64,000 bases of DNA from NCBI GenBank assembly GCA_022315425.1, contig JAIUPT010000036.1:62001-126000 (forward strand). Reading direction: 5' to 3'. This stretch comes from Pseudevernia furfuracea. Its lineage: Eukaryota > Ascomycota > Lecanoromycetes > Lecanorales > Parmeliaceae. Under the pieces are notes generated by a model. It was not told where the DNA came from. It saw nothing but the letters and a program-made list of their open reading frames with translations, and made no database searches. Numbering within the stretch: position 1 is the first letter of the stretch; each line of letters opens with the position of its first letter. The position numbers and the translations under genes were made by a program. Below, piece by piece: positions 12,080 to 22,950 of this stretch.

Positions 12080-12790
12080 ATGTAGCATTAGAGAAGTTTA
12101 TCAATTATTTTTATATCTTCAATCTCAAGCTCTGTCAGTTGCAAGTCTGCTAAAGCATCAGTCGCCTCATTCATTGACTAGCTCGATCATTGTGCTCTGC
12201 TCAATCTTTGATCTGCTCCCATCTCAAGACTGCTTCATGTCAAGTCTGATCAGCTACAAATCTTCTCGAACATCGTCTTTCTGCCCAGTATCGAGCTTGG
12301 CCAATTGCAACGCTGCTTAATCATCGCTAATATACTCTCTCGTCAGTCCGCTCAAACATCTTCCAGCTGAACAACCTCGAAGCTGCTCAACTTCAAAGAT
12401 GGTCAGCTGAAACTCTGCCAAAACGTCGTCGGCGTGCTCATTCTCAAACCCGCCAAATCACAGGTCTGCTCGGTCGTCGTTCACTTCTTCAATCAACGTG
12501 ATCTGCTCGAAATTTGCAATCTTCTCCACATCGGGTTGTCCGCCTGCTAGAAACCAAGCCTGCTGAACCTTGAACTTTCTCAACCTCGAGCCTTCTCAGT
12601 CTTGGGTCTCCTCATGCTCTAGTGTGATCAGTTGTCGTCGGTCTGCACACTCAACGCCAATCTGATCCAAGCCCTGGCCTGCTCGAAATGTATGGCATGC
12701 TCGAAGTATATGGTCTGCCTGGAATCTACGGCCTTGCACGAAAACTACAGCCTCCTGAAGTTCAAGACTTGAGACAAGGCGTATCGCGAT
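12080..12790. repeat. degenerate short-period repeat with CTGCTC core
   Basis: About 700 bp in which the hexamer CTGCTC and close variants (CTGCTT, CTGATC, CTTCTC, CCGCTC) recur every 16-21 nt or multiples of that, separated by variable ATC/TCAA-rich spacers. The clearest run is at 12190-12290. It looks like an old diverged minisatellite. No frame is open throughout, so I do not call it coding. It ends near an A13 tract at about 12887. Confidence 0.55.
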
Positions 12791-12879
12791 TTTGTCTCGA
12801 CCCAATCGAACCTAGAGTCAACTCCGAAGCCCTAAAGGGCTACACGCACCTGGCCTTGCGGGTGTGTCTATAGTTCAGC

Positions 12880-13870
12880 CAATGCTAAAAAAAAAAAAAT
12901 ACCACTAGCACGGTTTCAACGTGGCTAAGCCTACTTTGTACGATAGCCACACCAAAATAAGACGCGACCATGTTAAGACCTCGTCGCCCCGCCGCCAGAC
13001 ATCTCGCTATCATACGCGATAAGACGATGAGAAACTCTCTAAGGTCTACAAACGTTGTTACCTCTTAGAGCGTTTATATAAGAGATATAGCGGGATTCGC
13101 GCCTACTATGAAAGATCTCGTCGTTATCAAATAAGAATTTTATGAAGTAGCTACTTGCTATTCGTCGCCTAGACGTAAAAACCCCAATGGCGCTTCTAAA
13201 CGGGCTATATTATGTTGATTATCAGTAAGCTTCATTGGAGTCTCTTTAGTATCTCGCTGTCGTATAGAGCTCGTTATTTGACGAAGCGTGTTAACCCACT
13301 GGGCGGAAATGCGCTCCCTTACGTCGTTCTCTCAAAAAAAAATCTGACGCGTCTCGAAGTATAGAAAGACGACTTGAGCATTATTAACGTTGGTTTCGAG
13401 AGTATATCTAAAGCAGATTTGCTGCGTTTAAATTTACCCTTTCGAGGGCGCTCTGACTGCTCGACGAAGATCTTACGTTCAAGAGAGATAGAGAGAAAGA
13501 ATTATAAAAGCGACGATGATCTAGACGCGTTAGAATATGTGAGTCTACTCCACTCGCTATCGCTATTACTATCGTCTTCTAATTAAACGAGAGATAGTCT
13601 TCGTCTGAAAACTCCGCCTTAAGAGTTCAAACTCGATCAATATCTTCGAGATTGCTGCCGTACCAATCCAGCTCGTTCTGAATGTCCACAAACTCATCGT
13701 ACTAAGAAGACTAACGAACGCGAAGAGGAGACGACATTGAGACTATGCAAGAGGATTATATGCGAGTGAAAGATTCGACGGAGATGGGACGTTTGAGTAG
13801 TGACAGCGAGATATGCTCGTATGAAGAAGATGCAACAAGAAGGTAAGGCGTGATGCCTGTTTACTACTGA
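12880..13870. repeat. decayed repeat, possibly RIP-affected transposon remnant
   Basis: Base composition changes after the A-tract at 12887 to TA-rich DNA with many TCG and few CA/TG dinucleotides, like the RIPped element at 42.3-47.3 kb. Short plus-strand ORF pieces (around 13020-13140 and 13374-13586) have charged, protein-like composition but are broken by stops. I cannot name the element and see no terminal repeats. Confidence 0.4.
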
Positions 13871-15286
13871 GATCTCCTAGTAAGCCGGCAGGTGTGGCTG
13901 TACCGGCTTAATGACTCTCCGGTATGGTACTCTTGCGTTGGCTGACCTTTAGAAGCCCCCGGCCCTACGTCTATTGCATTGTCTCCTCGATGCCATCAAA
14001 TCGAAGTCACTCCCGCTTGCAAGACATGATGTCAGTGCAACTGACAATGCGAGAAGACCGCCGTGCATTTCATTGCGGAATTGCAAAAAAGAGAAGAAAG
14101 GGCGTTTTCGTGTTCAAAGTGAGATTCTGCTGACACGACACTTAATCCAAAACAGATGGTGTCTTCGCAGCGATCAACAACGCTGATGAGTAGGGTTGGA
14201 GATATCCTCGACAATCCTTCAAAGAGTTGCTTCGAGTGGTCCGCGATCCAGTATGCACTGGAAATAACGAAGGCGAAAGAGAGAGGAGAAGACCTTCATG
14301 AGGCGGAGTTTGATCAGTGGAACGGGACTTCAAAATCCAAAAAGTCGATACAATGAACCTAGTTGAGGCGTTTCTAGAAGACTCTGCTACTTCCACATTG
14401 GAGACCAAAAGGGAAAGTCTTCCTCATAGGATGGATCAAGCCTTTGGCCCTTTGGTCTCTCGGGGTGTACAAACACTAAATCTGGGCCGTTTGTCTGTAT
14501 AAAATTTCACTTAACTTACACTCTAGCACTGGACGTCGGTTCCTTCAAGGCCTTTCTTGGGGTGAGCCTCATCATTGAGCGAACCGTTCGTTGACCGGCG
14601 GCGGTCTCGGCAAGCTTTTGGGCTCGTGGCCGTGGACGTGAAGAGCAGGACAAGTATCCGGACGACCGGTAGAAAAGGGATAATGTTGGGTCAATCGCCT
14701 ATTCATGCACCATTCTATGAGATCGAGAGACTGCAACTTGTGACTCAAACCGATGTTTCGTGACCGGGACAGGTAACAAAAAGCGAAGAGACCGCTCCAA
14801 GTCGTAGCGCGGAGCGGTTTCTTCCCATAGGCTCAGCATGTGACACAGTGCCCATATAAAGCTTGCAAACGATCTCCACACTGTAATTTCCCCAAAAGGC
14901 TTCATTGAAACCTGCAAATTACCCTCCCAAAAGCTGAACCTGACAGCCAGACATATTCCGAAGTTACCGAGACGGAGATGCTGCATGAGACTTATGCATG
15001 AACCCGGAACAATATACATCATTGGTGTTTCGGATTACATAAGGCAGTGTAGCCTTACTTTCCTCCGTAGCACAGACAACTAAAGGCCCTATCTCATTGA
15101 TTGACACGGTCCCTTGATTCGACTACTACGGCATTCGCAGCAATACTCATATTATCGAATCTGCACTGCCACTGTCAATATGCATATTCCTCAGCTCATG
15201 CTTGGTGGCTTCCACTACACCAACTCCAGCAGCCTTATGGATGGGTTGGGCCAATTCATCCATGATCGCTCATTGCTCTCGCAGGC
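13871..15286. other. no supported gene
   Basis: Several ORFs of 60-107 codons on both strands, none with family resemblance. Two overlapping plus-strand ORFs at 14156-14502 might be remnants of one coding sequence, but I cannot support it. The last 250 bp should carry the promoter and any 5' exon of the small membrane protein that follows. Confidence 0.4.
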
Positions 15287-15746
15287 ATGGGCCTGGCCTA
15301 CAACTCACGGGCATCACTTCTCCGAATGGCTGAAGCAGCCTCGTGAGTTCTTCTGGCGCCTCGCTAACTGAAAAAATGAAACGCTGACAGCATCCCAGAT
15401 GTGCTAGCGCTGGTCATGGCCTGGTGGATCACTTTCACCGTCGTCTTGTTCTTGTTCCTCGCTGTTGGGTTCAATGCCCCTGGCGTCGGAGCAGGTGCGT
15501 CTTATCCATCTTCTCTCAACGCTCAAGTAAAGCGTGCCTGGTGTCGAAACTAACAAGTAGGCAGCAACCCTAGCGGCAGCATTTCAGTCATGGGCTTACG
15601 GCGGCTTCACGCCCGCTGGGGGAATATTCGCCACTTTGACGTCAATGGGTATGCTTGGGTACCTAGTTCCAATCCAGGTTGCAGCCTCTGCTGTGCTGGC
15701 AACCGCGGTTACTGTGGTCGTATGGGCTTGTGGCGCGGGTACTTAG
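15287..15746 (+). CDS. small integral membrane protein, hypothetical
   Basis: Three exons, 15287-15342, 15391-15494 and 15565-15746, joined at GT-AG introns of 48 and 70 nt, give 113 aa with two or three hydrophobic segments: VMAWWITFTVVLFLFLAVGF after the first join, then the Gly/Ala/Thr-rich MGMLGYLVPIQVAASAVLAT and VTVVVWACGAGT to the stop at 15746. The membrane character of two consecutive exons in one frame is the main support. The 5' end is uncertain: position 15287 is the first ATG after an in-frame stop, and just before it is a good acceptor (CTCGCAG at 15278-15284), so a short upstream exon beginning at the ATG near 15180 is possible. No family recognised. Confidence 0.6.
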
Positions 15747-15960
15747 GAGATACAGCGAGGGATGGCAGGTACATACCGGCATACTCCACAAACTACAACA
15801 GTAGAAGAGGTTAAAGGCGAGATAGCTTGGCTATGATCAAGGGCCGACAGAATTTTTTTTATGTGACCCGAAGTATCTGTTCGTGAAACACCCCCATATA
15901 TGCGCCACTTAGATAGCTCGTTCCTCGCTGAAACCGCATCAGCATTAGGATTACCCTTCA

Positions 15961-16245
15961 CTAGGTAGAACTCTCGCTTTTGGTGAACAGTAATTTTGCG
16001 TAGATGTCTATAGCGACGATGCGGGGGGTGGAGAATATTGATTGATACTTCGATATCATGTGTGCTGCCAAGGCAAGGCGAAGAAGACTGCTCTCCCAGG
16101 GCTGCCGCTTTTCAAGGAGATGCAGGAACACCCTTTGTCTCAATTGCGTATTCCTGTTCTCGTCCTTTTGTAAGAATGCTGCTACCCATCCCATCGCATC
16201 TTCGCCTTCAAAATGAGGAAGCAACAAGCGTGTGAAAGAGAACAT
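15961..16245 (-). CDS. ORF fragment, hypothetical
   Basis: A 94-codon minus-strand ORF with balanced, protein-like composition (helical, Leu/Glu/Arg-rich). The same frame remains open for about 16 codons upstream of its ATG before a stop. It may be a small gene or a remnant of a larger one. No family recognised, and no splice signals that extend it convincingly. Confidence 0.3.
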   Translation of the reverse strand: MFSFTRLLLPHFEGEDAMGWVAAFLQKDENRNTQLRQRVFLHLLEKRQPWESSLLRLALAAHMISKYQSIFSTPRIVAIDIYAKLLFTKSESST

Positions 16246-16502
16246 AATAACATCGCCTTGGCCTAAGTAGTTCTTCGATGGCTTCTGGAGATAGATGAGT
16301 CACCAATGAGTCACATCACCAACAAGCCCACCGCCTCGCCGATATATAACAAATGTCCAGTCGCGCCCCGCTTGCTTGAGCACCATCATCATCATCATCC
16401 CCTGCCACCTCTCTCCACATACCTCGCCCCCGAACCAGAGCACCTTGCACCCGCCCACCTCCCTTCCGGACCCCAACCGACACCGCACCCACCACGCCGA
16501 CC

Positions 16503-17246
16503 ATGCGCACCTCCTCGCCCGCACCCTACACAATCTCCTTCCTCGCGCCCCCCGGCCCCGCCGTCCTCTCCCTCCAGCCCACCCCCTCCTCCCAGCACCT
16601 CAGCCACCCGTCCGTCCCGCCCACCTTCCACGACGCCCTCACCATCCGCTACGCCGTCTTCGTCGACGAGCAAAACTGCCCCGCGGACGAAGACGTCGAC
16701 GCCGACGATGCCGTCAGCTGGCATTGGGTCATCCACGCGCACGATGATGATGATGATGATGGTGCTTCCTCGGGCTCGGTCCCGGCGGCTACGATCCGGC
16801 TCCTGCCTGCCCGGACGCATGGTGCTGCCCACGGCGGCCACGATGGCGACGATGCAAAAGCCGAAGCTGTTGAGGGGCCGTGCTATGGAAAGAGTAAGGT
16901 GTGGGATCGCGAGGAGCCGTATGCGATGATTGGACGGTTGGCGACGAGGAAGGAGTTTCGAGGGAGGGGGTACGGGAGGGTGTTGGTTGAGGAGGCGTTG
17001 AGGTGGGCGGGGGGGCATGGGGGGGATATGGTGGGGGGGTTGCGGGGTGTGGGTGGGGAGAGGGTGGAGTGGAAGGGACTGCTGTTGGCGCATGGGCAGG
17101 AGCGTGTGGAGGGGTGGTATCAGAGTATAGGGTGGCGGACTGATGAGGGGATGGGAAGATGGGATGAGTGTGGGATCCAGCATGTGGGGATGTGGAGGAG
17201 GGTAGAGGTTGAGGGTAGGGAGGCGTCGGAAGAAAAAGGGTCTTGA
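16503..17246 (+). CDS. GNAT-family N-acetyltransferase
   Basis: A single-exon gene of 247 aa with the GCN5-related fold: an acetyl-CoA-dependent transferase of unknown acceptor. The N-terminal half contains the GNAT start (ALTIRYAVFVDEQNCP), as in the YjdJ/ElaA-like subgroup. Motif A with the acyl-CoA loop is IGRLATRKEFRGRGYGRVLV at about residues 140-160 (R-G-x-G-Y-G). The C-terminal GWYQSIGWRTDEG is motif B with the usual Tyr. Two insertions are low complexity: an Asp run coded by GAT repeats near residue 80, and a Gly/His/Ala-rich loop. GC content is high and strongly purine-biased in the 3' half, unlike the neighbours. The ATG at 16503 directly precedes the conserved part. Confidence 0.85.
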   Translation: MRTSSPAPYTISFLAPPGPAVLSLQPTPSSQHLSHPSVPPTFHDALTIRYAVFVDEQNCPADEDVDADDAVSWHWVIHAHDDDDDDGASSGSVPAATIRLLPARTHGAAHGGHDGDDAKAEAVEGPCYGKSKVWDREEPYAMIGRLATRKEFRGRGYGRVLVEEALRWAGGHGGDMVGGLRGVGGERVEWKGLLLAHGQERVEGWYQSIGWRTDEGMGRWDECGIQHVGMWRRVEVEGREASEEKGS

Positions 17247-17403
17247 TACATATGGAAGATGGGGAGGTTTGCCTATGGGCACCTCAGGTGGTATGGAATC
17301 ATGGCTACAGAAATAATGCATATGCGCACTGAAGCCGCCTGATTGGGTATTCTTATGCACATAAAATTTGGCAGCGAATGCCAATGCGTTATATTCACTC
17401 CGT

Positions 17404-19587
17404 TCAATTCCTTGGTCCTTTGACTTCTTCCCCGAGCGTTTGCAAAGCTTTCTCGTACTTCTCCTTCTCCTCCTCGCTCACATCGATGGACAGATTCCGC
17501 CGAATGACTCGCTTGTCTGGGCCTCTAACCAGCATTTCCGACTTTGCAATACCGGACTTGTCCTTCCAGAACCACTTACCTTGGTTATGCAGCACTAAGG
17601 TGGTCGTGTGGCCCTCTTTTCCTGCCCTTGCCGTGCGCCCAACACGATGTACATAGCTCGTAGCGCTCTTCGGCATATCGTAATTGATGACTTGCGCAAG
17701 GTCTGCTATGTCAAGACCTCGGGACGCTCGATCGGACGCTATTAGTATTGAGAGCTTGCGCTTCCGGAAAGCGGCCAACGTCTTGCGGCCTGATACCCCG
17801 GCCGTAGACTTGGTGAGGGTGCCTATCTGCCACGATGGACGTAGAAGTGCAAGGAGTCGGGCTAGGCGAACAGCTTGTTCGTTGCTTTCTGTGAAGATCA
17901 GAGTGCCATGGCTCAACGGTTCATCGTCTGTAACTGGTTGACCCGAGTGATCATCGGACTTTGATGATGAGTCTGAGTCTTGGGAGAGATCCTCGCTGTC
18001 CGCGGGGATGTCGCTCTCACTGGCTTCAGAGCTCTTCGAAGGGACGGATGAATACCGGTCGTGCTTGCTAGTGGGTGGGTCGGAACCCGCTCCGAGCAGC
18101 TCGATCAGATACAGCGGCTTGTTCTGGGTGTTGTGTTCCGGTATTGGAACACCATACTCTTGCAGAGATGCTGGGACTTCTACCATTGTCCCTTCATCTT
18201 CAACAGCTGCATGCCCGTCGTCGTCTTTAAATCTTTGATTTTCACCCTCGAGAACAACCAGTTTAGGTCGCCTGAGATTAAGTCTCATCAACTTACTGAT
18301 ATCTCTTGTCATGGTTGCGCTCAGGATAATCTTGCGAGCCTGCCTTCGTCGAAATAGATGAGAAATATTTGATCGTGGCTCAGATAAAGCATCCGGCGGC
18401 GGCAAGTACTCCAGACCAGGCAGTACAGCATCGACCCATTGCTGAAAGCTTTCATCGAGTAGCCGATCGGCTTCATCGATGACAAGCCACTGTACGTGCT
18501 CCAGAGTAAAACCAGTCGTAGATTGGATGTGATCTACAAGCCGGCCAGGTGTGCAGATGAGTATATCAACCCTTGAGTTGTATTCGACTACGTGGTTGTA
18601 GAGTATTTCGAAGTCATTATTTGGCCCAAATTTCTTGTCGAAGTCCCAGTCCATTAGCTCCTCATCTTCGTCGATCTCTTTCTCTTGCTCCGCTTTATAA
18701 GCTTCAGGGTCGTACCTCTGACCTTTCTCAACAAGGACTTTTTGCTCTTCCTTGAGCGACTTGCTTCCGACTGCTGTTGCGATCTTGAGCTCACTACCAG
18801 CACTGCAGAGATCTAGAGTCTCCTTCACTTGGTTGACAAGCTCCCTAGTAGGAACAACAATCAGACCTCTCAACCTTGTGACTGGTTTACTACGTAGACT
18901 TTGAACCATTGGTAGAATGTAGGCGAGCGTCTTTCCAGATCCCGTGGCTGCCGATATGCAGATGTCTCCAGAGTGCTGCTTGGGACCAGGGAGAAGCATT
19001 GGAAGGACGGCAGACTGAATAGCAAAAGCGGCTGAATACCCTCTTTTCCCCAGAGACGTGGTAATATCGCCATGGAGTGCGAGGTCTTTGAAGGGTACAG
19101 TATCCGCAGAAGAAGCTAACACTGGAGCTCGAAGCCATTCGGGAAGAGCAGAGAATGCAGGTACTTTACGGTCTTCCTCCACTGGAGCAGGTTGAGGTAG
19201 TGGCTCCAAGCCATGCAAATCAACGTCCATTGTGTCCTCTTGCCTCTCGCCTTCATCGTCTTCAGCCGCGACAGTCCTCTCATCCATCAATTCAGCAGAT
19301 TTCTTGGCGGCCTTATCATACTTGTCCAGCACGGTCTTGTGCCTATCGCGTATTGCGATGTGATGATGAACGCCCTCAGTATTGGCAGATTCGATAGGCA
19401 CTTCCTCATCATTGTCATCATTCAAATAGACACACTCCTGGGGCTCTTCCCGAGGATTTGCTTGCTGTGAACTTGTAGTGGGAGCAGACTTCCGCTTTTT
19501 CCGCTTTTTTGCCGGACGTGACGGCTCACTGAGATCAGAAACTTTTGACTGCGGTGGGATATACCGGTTGTAGAACGACGAAGCCAT
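17404..19587 (-). CDS. DBP6: Dbp6, DEAD-box ATP-dependent RNA helicase for 60S ribosome assembly
   Basis: A nucleolar DEAD-box helicase needed for early assembly of the large ribosomal subunit. The 727-aa protein is encoded by one uninterrupted exon. Motifs in order: Walker A AATGSGKTLAYILPM (about residue 215), motif Ia VVPTRELV, motif Ib TPGRLVDH, DEAD box VIDEADRLLDE, motif III ILSATMTRD, then the second RecA domain with LIFTESNEQAVRLARLL, IASDRASRGLDIADL and YVHRVGRTARAGK. A long acidic insertion with Ser/Asp runs (about residues 525-550) lies between the two helicase lobes, as in Dbp6 orthologues. The N-terminus has a basic nuclear-type patch (KKRKKRKS) and acidic segments. It is divergent from the GPI3 gene, with a 228-bp shared upstream region. 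Confidence 0.93.
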   Translation of the reverse strand: MASSFYNRYIPPQSKVSDLSEPSRPAKKRKKRKSAPTTSSQQANPREEPQECVYLNDDNDEEVPIESANTEGVHHHIAIRDRHKTVLDKYDKAAKKSAELMDERTVAAEDDEGERQEDTMDVDLHGLEPLPQPAPVEEDRKVPAFSALPEWLRAPVLASSADTVPFKDLALHGDITTSLGKRGYSAAFAIQSAVLPMLLPGPKQHSGDICISAATGSGKTLAYILPMVQSLRSKPVTRLRGLIVVPTRELVNQVKETLDLCSAGSELKIATAVGSKSLKEEQKVLVEKGQRYDPEAYKAEQEKEIDEDEELMDWDFDKKFGPNNDFEILYNHVVEYNSRVDILICTPGRLVDHIQSTTGFTLEHVQWLVIDEADRLLDESFQQWVDAVLPGLEYLPPPDALSEPRSNISHLFRRRQARKIILSATMTRDISKLMRLNLRRPKLVVLEGENQRFKDDDGHAAVEDEGTMVEVPASLQEYGVPIPEHNTQNKPLYLIELLGAGSDPPTSKHDRYSSVPSKSSEASESDIPADSEDLSQDSDSSSKSDDHSGQPVTDDEPLSHGTLIFTESNEQAVRLARLLALLRPSWQIGTLTKSTAGVSGRKTLAAFRKRKLSILIASDRASRGLDIADLAQVINYDMPKSATSYVHRVGRTARAGKEGHTTTLVLHNQGKWFWKDKSGIAKSEMLVRGPDKRVIRRNLSIDVSEEEKEKYEKALQTLGEEVKGPRN

Positions 19588-19815
19588 AACGAATGGTAAG
19601 CAAATGACCCAGCCAAAAAGAGGAAATCCAATATCAAAATCTCAAACTTTGACAACCGCGCCTAGCGCCGAGCGGCATCTAATCTAGCGCCCCAAACTCA
19701 GGTCTGCCAAGCTCGGAGTAAACGAATGTCAACGAACATAAACGAATGCTCATGATGTATCTTTACGATCCTCAGTCCAGATTGATTTGGATCCCAAATC
19801 TTGGAAGCCTTCAAA
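19588..19815. promoter_or_regulatory. shared divergent promoter of DBP6 and GPI3
   Basis: Only 228 bp separate the DBP6 and GPI3 start codons, so both promoters must lie here or overlap the coding ends. The GPI3 frame is open a few codons upstream of the ATG at 19816 (TTG at 19801), but ATG is the expected start. Confidence 0.55.
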
Positions 19816-21405
19816 ATGACGTACAACATCGCCATGGTCAGCGACTTCTTTTTCCCCCAACCCGGCGGCGTTGAAAGCCACATCTACCAACTCTCGACCA
19901 AGCTCATCGATCGTGGCCACAAAGTCGTCATCATCACCCATGCGTACGAAGGGCGAACTGGTGTTCGATATCTTACCAATGGTCTCAAGGTCTACCATGT
20001 GCCTTTCTTTGTCATCTATAGAGAAACTACTTTCCCGACTGTTTTTTCCTTCTTCCCAATATTCAGAAATATCATTCTAAGAGAGCAGATCGAAATCGTG
20101 CATGGCCACGCGAGCTTGAGCAGTCTGTGTCACGAGGCTATCCTACATGCTAGAACTATGGGGCTGAGAACGGTCTTTACGGATCATTCGCTTTTTGGGT
20201 TCGCGGATGCTGCGAGTATATTGACGAATAAGCTGCTGAAGTTTACCCTGAGCGATGTGGATCATGTCATTGGAGTCAGCCATACTTGGTATGTGACATT
20301 GACTAGGGCCATGAAGCCTTCGTGCTAATTCTACGACAGCAAGGAAAATACCGTTCTGCGGGCTTCATTGGACCCACTGATGGTCTCAGTGATCCCCAAC
20401 GCTGTCGTGGCAGAGAACTTTCAGCCCTTGGCTCTGCAGAACCGTGCGAAAAATCCCAAGCTGATCTCGCAACTTGACGCTCGACCCCCGCTGCCACCCC
20501 CACAACGACTTGGTCTCGAGGACATCATTACGATCGTCGTGATTTCCAGGCTCTTCTACAATAAAGGCACCGATCTTCTAATCGCAGCCATCCCTCGAAT
20601 CCTGGCAGCTGACTCCCACGTCCGCTTTATTATCGCTGGTTCTGGACCCAAAGCCATAGACCTAGAGCAGATGCTCGAACAACGAGTTCTGCAAGATCGA
20701 GTCGAGCTGCTTGGACCCGTTCGTCATGAAGAGGTTCGAGATGTCATGGTCCGAGGCCATATCTACTTGCATCCCAGTCTAACCGAAGCCTTTGGTACTG
20801 TCATTGTCGAAGCCGCTAGCTGTGGCTTGTACGTCGTGTGCACTCGTGTGGGGGGCATACCCGAAGTACTGCCTCCGCATATGACTACTTTCGCAAAGCC
20901 AGAGGAGGATGATCTGGTAGCTGCTACAGGCAAAGCCATTTCAGCTTTGAGAGCTAACAGGATCCGAACCGAAGGCTTCCATGACCAAGTCAAGAAAATG
21001 TACTCTTGGACCAATGTTGCCGAACGAACGGAAAGAGTCTACGACGGCATCACAGGCGCGATCAGCGAAGAGGAATTCTACGGCGACGTATCAGGCGGCG
21101 GTTGGTCTGCCACTCGAGGCAGGGCGGGTGTGCAGAGCTTTGCCTTGATTGATCGCTTGAAGAGATACTACGGCTGCGGTATCTGGGCTGGCAAGCTCTT
21201 TTGTCTTTGCGTCATCATTGATTACTTGATCTTTCAGCTGCTGGAGATGGTGTTTCCGAGGGCCAATATTGACATCTGTAATAATTGGCCGAAGAAGCGA
21301 AGAGAGAGCCGGGACCAAATCGACGAGGAGTGGGATGAAGCTATGCCGTTGAGGATGACTAGAAGTCGGGCTTCGTCAAGGAGGCCTGGAAAGCGGCGCT
21401 TTTAG
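19816..21405 (+). CDS. GPI3: Gpi3/Spt14/PIG-A, GPI-GlcNAc transferase catalytic subunit
   Basis: Catalytic subunit of the ER complex that transfers GlcNAc from UDP-GlcNAc to phosphatidylinositol, the first step of GPI-anchor synthesis. Two exons, 19816-20288 and 20340-21405, with a 51-nt intron that joins GVSHTC to KENTVLR; 512 aa. The N-terminal glycosyltransferase-4 domain begins MVSDFFFPQPGGVESHIYQL, typical of PIG-A. The GT4 donor-binding domain has VIPNAV, VISRLFYNKGTDLL and the EX7E motif in TEAFGTVIVEAASCGL, then VCTRVGGIPEVLP. Near the C-terminus one hydrophobic segment (LFCLCVIIDYLIFQLLEMVF) anchors it in the ER membrane, followed by a basic cytosolic tail. Length and domain order are normal for the family. 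Confidence 0.95.
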
Positions 21406-21605
21406 CCCCAATCCTGCTGTTGCTGGCGTCGTTGGTTTGGAGGTGGTGGCATTTTTGGGCCTGTATATTTCTGTGGCGTTCTTCTTCGTTGATACCCGTA
21501 ACCGTCGATCAAGCTCAGTTCCAAGACTTTACCGAGTAATTAACCATAGCACAAGAGAAACTCAGGTCCTGAGCTATGTGATCTCTCCGTGTTAATTGCG
21601 TGTCC

Positions 21606-22546
21606 TCATTTCTTCTTGCCCCCCTCTCTCCTCCTCTTCCCCCCAGCCGCCGCCCCCTCCACACTTCCCTGCCCTCCTCTGCCTCCTCCCATCCCTCCCA
21701 ACATCCCAGCCAACCCCCCAGCCGGTCCTCCACCCCCTCCTCCCTGCGCATTCTGCATCTCCTGCATGACGTCCTTCAAAATATTCTCGCTGACCCCGCC
21801 TCCACTCAACGCCGGCGAATGCAGCGGCACTATTTCATTAATCTTCCACCCTCTCGGTACAGCGGGCGGCGGTATGGGAAGTTGCGGCGGCGGCATGCCT
21901 TGAATTCTGAGACGGAGGGGCGATTCGGCGGTGGTAGGGTGGGTGCTGAGGTGCTGGGCGACGAGGGTGTAGAGGTGGTGTTCTGTAGCACCGAGAATGT
22001 CAGCCCCGGCGAATCCTTCCGGAGAAAGTAGCTCAAGGCTCTTCAATAGGCACGGTAGCTGGGGTGGTGTGGGGATGGGAGCGTACTGTTCTTCACCCTC
22101 GCACTTCTTGCCCTTCCCCCCTCCTTCACCAATACCCGCACCCGTCCTGGATTCGCCCAATCCCTCGGATGCGTCTTCCCGGGCTCGAATACAGTTTTCA
22201 GTCCTAGCAGTTGTACGGCGTCGACAATCTCCCTGGCCAGCGGGTTTTTGACGGCTTGTTCGGCGCTCACCCGACGGCCATCGGAGCGGGTCTTGCTGGC
22301 GTCGAAGTAGAGAGGGTAGAGGCATTGGTAGTGTTTGTACTCTGGCGGAGGGGTGGAATTGAAGGATGGCGATTGAGGTTGCCGGGATTGGAGAGGGGGT
22401 TGTTGTTGTTGTTGGGGAGGGCGGAGAGAAGAGGGTGGGGGGATGTTGGTAGGGCGGATGAGGGTATCGGTGAAGTCGTCTGGGTCTTGCTCGGGGGGAT
22501 CGGAGTCCGAGTCCGAGAGCTCTTCTATTCGGGCGTGCTGGGACAT
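21606..22546 (-). CDS. SEC65: SRP19/Sec65, signal recognition particle subunit
   Basis: RNA-binding subunit of the signal recognition particle, which binds the tips of SRP RNA helices 6 and 8 and lets SRP54 load. Two exons, 22546-22087 and 21982-21606, joined over a 104-nt intron (donor GTACGC, acceptor CTACAG) give 278 aa. The join reconstructs VKNKHHLYTLVAQ, the SRP19 core; without it the two halves appear to be frameshifted. Exon 1 begins with an acidic Ser/Asp segment and a Gln/Pro-rich linker, then CLYPLYFDASKTRSDGRRV and NPLAREIVDAVQLLG...PGRVRVLV. Exon 2 has HPTTAESPLRLRI, PPAVPRGWKINEI and a Gly-rich tail ending in Lys/Arg, typical of filamentous fungal Sec65. Start at 22546 is the first ATG of the frame. 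Confidence 0.9.
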
Positions 22547-22950
22547 GTTGAGCGGTAAAGAGGAAGGGTGAGAATACCGGAGAAGTGATGGTGGATGGGT
22601 GCTTTGGGAGCGAGGTGGGATTTGGCTTAGCAGAGTGCCGCCGTCACAGCAGTTTCAGTTCTACTCCGTACTCGTACTAGTCTCAGTAATTTCGAGGGGG
22701 GACCGGAAGATTATATTGCCGAGCCGATTCCGTCATACCCCCTATAGAGTCTGAGTTAGTCTACGGAGTAAGCTTGGCCTCATCGGTCACGAGGTGGGTC
22801 TGAGTAGGAAACCCTATCAAGTCTAAATTTTTTGATATATTATAATTACTGGCCGGAAAGGTATGGGATGGTATGGGATTTTACTGGTATCATCCCATGG
22901 GATGGTATAAACCTAGGATATCCTATGGGATATTTTATATGGCTGCTGAA

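Noticed and set aside
16300..17384. long antisense and alternate-frame ORFs (up to 329 codons) over the GNAT gene
   Set aside because: They result from the high GC and purine bias of the GNAT coding sequence; their translations are Pro/Arg/Gly-rich and unrelated to any family.
22043..22325. apparent frameshift in SRP19/Sec65
   Set aside because: A 104-nt GT-AG intron (21983-22086) joins the two frames exactly and restores the conserved VKNKHHLY sequence, so no mutation is needed.
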